Made by a program: the position numbers and the translations under genes. A DNA stretch of 33,487 bases from Mycolicibacterium porcinum (lineage in GTDB: Bacteria; Actinomycetota; Actinomycetes; Mycobacteriales; Mycobacteriaceae), in the NCBI GenBank assembly GCA_001942045.1, contig MSTD01000003.1, positions 1 to 33,487 of the forward strand, given 5' to 3'. Position 1 is the stretch's first letter, and each line of letters opens with the position of its first letter. Of the stretch, positions 32,122 through 33,487 are shown in pieces. The notes under the pieces were generated by a model that saw only the letters and a program-made list of their open reading frames with translations, was not told the origin of the DNA and made no database searches.

Positions 32122-32739
32122 CTAGGCCGCGGTACCGTCGCGCGACGGACCGTCCAGATAGCCTCGGGCGACTGCCATTTCGACCAGCCGCGCCCGCAGT
32201 GCCCGGCGTCCCCGGTGCAGCCGGGACATCACCGTCCCCACCGGAATCTGCAGGATGTCGGCAATCTCCTTGTACCGGAATCCCGCAACGTCGGCGTAGT
32301 ACACGACGACGCCCTGCGATTCCGGCAACGCCCGCATGGCGGCACGCACGTCGTCATCACCCATCGATTCCAGCGCCGCCAGTTCGGCCGAGACCACGCC
32401 GAGCGGGTACCGCTGTGCCACCTCGGCGAGTTGCGCATCCGAGAGTTCGTCGGCGAAGACCTCCTGCGGGCGGCGCTGCGCGGTGCGATACGAGTTGATC
32501 CACGTGTTGGTCAGGATCCGGAACAGCCAGGCCCGAATGTTGGTGCCGTCACGGTACGTGTGAAAACTGCTGTACGCCTTGACCATTGTCTCCTGGACGA
32601 GGTCTTCGGCATCGGCCACGTTGCGCGTGTAGCGACGCGCCGCCGCGAAGAGCTGATCCACCAACGGCAGCGCGTCACGCTCGAACCGTTCCGCGCGACA
32701 ATCGTCACTACTCACGTGCACACCCGTGCTCATCGGCAT
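32122..32739 (-). CDS. ECF sigma factor, SigH-like
   Basis: A 205-residue sigma factor close to mycobacterial SigH. Region 2 has [31 protein letters not shown] and [15 protein letters not shown] (about 19-85); region 4 has [36 protein letters not shown] (about 147-182). SigH controls thiol-oxidative and heat stress genes and is normally followed by its zinc anti-sigma RshA; no such gene follows here, so this is a paralogue. The ATG 32739 has AGGAG 8 nt upstream; the in-frame GTG at 32757 lies upstream of that site and has none of its own. It is followed by mmpS on the same strand after a 194-bp gap. Confidence 0.88.
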   Translation of the reverse strand: MPMSTGVHVSSDDCRAERFERDALPLVDQLFAAARRYTRNVADAEDLVQETMVKAYSSFHTYRDGTNIRAWLFRILTNTWINSYRTAQRRPQEVFADELSDAQLAEVAQRYPLGVVSAELAALESMGDDDVRAAMRALPESQGVVVYYADVAGFRYKEIADILQIPVGTVMSRLHRGRRALRARLVEMAVARGYLDGPSRDGTAA

Positions 32740-32828
32740 GGCCCCCGCTCCTGCCACCGCTCATATCGCTTGCCTCAGACGCTCGCCATTCGAAGCTATC
32801 CGGCGACGCACCGGCCCCCCAGGGGGAT

Positions 32829-32854
32829 AACCCCCGGGCTCGCGGCGGTTTTCC
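32829..32854 (-). promoter_or_regulatory. ECF-type promoter candidate before the SigH-like gene
   Basis: On the minus strand GGAAAA (32849-32854) and GTT (32829-32831) are separated by 17 bp, close to the SigH/SigE consensus GGAACA-N16-17-GTT. It would let the sigma factor transcribe its own gene. The -10 lies within a GGGGG-ATAA-CCCCC palindrome (32822-32835). Confidence 0.45.
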
Positions 32855-32889
32855 ACACCGCACCGGTCGCGTCGAACTGTCATGCACGC

Positions 32890-32920
32890 AGCATGACACC
32901 TCAACCCAAGTTGAGGTCAA
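32890..32920 (-). promoter_or_regulatory. MerR-type operator inside a 19-bp-spaced promoter
   Basis: ACCTCAAC (32898-32905) and GTTGAGGT (32910-32917) form a perfect 8-4-8 inverted repeat resembling the SoxR/MerR-family box. On the minus strand -35 TTGACC (32915-32920) and -10 CATGCT (32890-32895) are 19 bp apart, the unusually long spacing that MerR-family activators correct by untwisting DNA. It reads toward the SigH-like gene, 150 bp downstream. No MerR-type gene is in the window. Confidence 0.6.
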
Positions 32921-33028
32921 ACGATTTTCCGTCACCCAATCTGGTTGCGGCTGTTGCCGTTCGACAACCCGATATTGACTCCGCGGCAAACATCATCGAT
33001 ACGCCGCGAAACTGGGCCGGTCCCACCT

Positions 33029-33034
33029 TAGGCT
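33029..33034 (+). promoter_or_regulatory. -10 box of a leaderless permease message
   Basis: TAGGCT ends 8 nt before the ATG at 33043, so transcription would start at the first codon. An alternative promoter is TTGACT (32975-32980) with GATACG (32998-33003), 17 bp apart. Both lie in the 300-bp gap between the sigma gene and the permease, which otherwise holds the MerR and ECF sites. Confidence 0.4.
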
Positions 33035-33042
33035 CATCGGTT

Positions 33043-33487
33043 ATGAATCGACTCGATCGCTTCTTCGAGATCTCGACCCGTGGTTCGACGGTCCTCTCCG
33101 AGATTCGCGGAGGCGTGGTCACCTTCATCGCGATGGCCTACATCATCGTGCTGAACCCGGTTGTCCTTTCCGGGTCGGCCGACGTCGCGGGCAACAAGCT
33201 GCAATTCGCGCAGGTCTCGGCCACCACATGTCTGGCGGCGGGCGTGATGACCATCCTGTTCGGCGTCATCGCCCGGTTGCCGTTCGCGTTCGCCGCAGGC
33301 CTTGGCATCAACTCGTTTCTGGCCACCACCGTGGTGGGTACGGTCACCTGGCCCGAGGCCATGGGTCTGGTGGTCATCGACGGCCTGATCATCGTGGCGC
33401 TGGCGGCCAGCGGGTTCCGCCGTCTGGTGTTCGATGCCGTTCCCATGCAACTCAAACTCGCGATCACCTCGGGCATCGGGCTGTTCA
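33043..33487 (+). CDS. AzgA-type NCS2 purine permease, 5' part
   Basis: The first 148 codons of a gene that continues past the window end. It starts MNRLDRFFEISTRGSTVLSE with the family motif IRGGVVTFIAMAYIIVLNP, followed by hydrophobic helices including an AAGLGINSFLA segment. This is the AzgA (adenine/guanine/hypoxanthine) branch of NCS2 transporters, proton-coupled purine uptake proteins with about 14 membrane helices. The ATG 33043 fits the family N-terminus and a leaderless -10 box. It is divergent from the SigH-like gene; any shared regulation through the MerR site is only inference. Confidence 0.85.
   Translation, partial: MNRLDRFFEISTRGSTVLSEIRGGVVTFIAMAYIIVLNPVVLSGSADVAGNKLQFAQVSATTCLAAGVMTILFGVIARLPFAFAAGLGINSFLATTVVGTVTWPEAMGLVVIDGLIIVALAASGFRRLVFDAVPMQLKLAITSGIGLF

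Noticed and set aside
32709..32989. Minus-strand frame between the sigma gene and the permease
   Set aside because: It runs through the MerR-type operator and promoter boxes, has no ribosome site and no recognisable protein pattern.
1..33487. tRNA, rRNA, CRISPR array, insertion sequence or prophage genes
   Set aside because: None seen: no transposase or integrase motifs, no regularly spaced short repeats and no tRNA cloverleaf sequence recognised on either strand.

Overview
The window looks like chromosome of a fast-growing mycobacterium (Mycolicibacterium type). It is GC-rich, with many GTG and one TTG start, and carries an MmpS/MmpL pair, a stand-alone LigD-type polymerase beside a FadD2-like acyl-CoA synthetase, a mycobacterial hemophore-like protein, several acyl-CoA dehydrogenases and two ECF-type sigma factors. 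All identifications come from reading motifs; no database search was run.

Layout. 1-731: terminator-like hairpin, a small secreted protein and a small membrane protein. 830-5491: a possible leader peptide, a methyltransferase, an SDR oxidoreductase and fadD2-like gene on the minus strand, and the divergent LigD-like primase-polymerase. 5520-8945: a GNAT acetyltransferase and a tightly coupled lutABC lactate-oxidation operon. 8988-9687: a STAS-domain gene, a tiny basic ORF and a very strong intrinsic terminator. 9695-13161: an alkyl/arylsulfatase divergent from an AraC regulator, with a repeated operator between them. 13295-13992: a hemophore-like protein coupled to a small proline-rich secreted protein. 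14044-14212: two copies of a 74-bp repeat.

14242-17530: a CaiB-type CoA-transferase divergent from a large acyl-CoA dehydrogenase, with three palindromes in the intergenic region. 17448-19248: a methyltransferase, a PAS-only protein and a membrane protein. 19258-23681: the gabT-gabD GABA operon and its divergent PucR-family regulator. 23666-25642: an acyl-CoA dehydrogenase/thioesterase operon.

25747-28448: the most notable segment, an alkylation-repair cluster. It holds a methylguanine methyltransferase, then four genes with overlapping ends: an ECF-like sigma factor, a second methyltransferase, a 2-oxoglutarate/Fe(II) oxygenase of the predicted damaged-DNA class, and a stand-alone Ada-type zinc domain whose usual methyl-acceptor cysteine is replaced by glycine. 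It reads as an Ada adaptive response split into separate parts, with a sigma factor in place of Ada's AraC activator.

28566-33487: an mmpS-mmpL lipid or drug exporter, a SigH-like ECF sigma factor preceded by both a MerR-type operator/promoter and an ECF-like promoter, and the 5' part of an AzgA-type purine permease cut by the window end.
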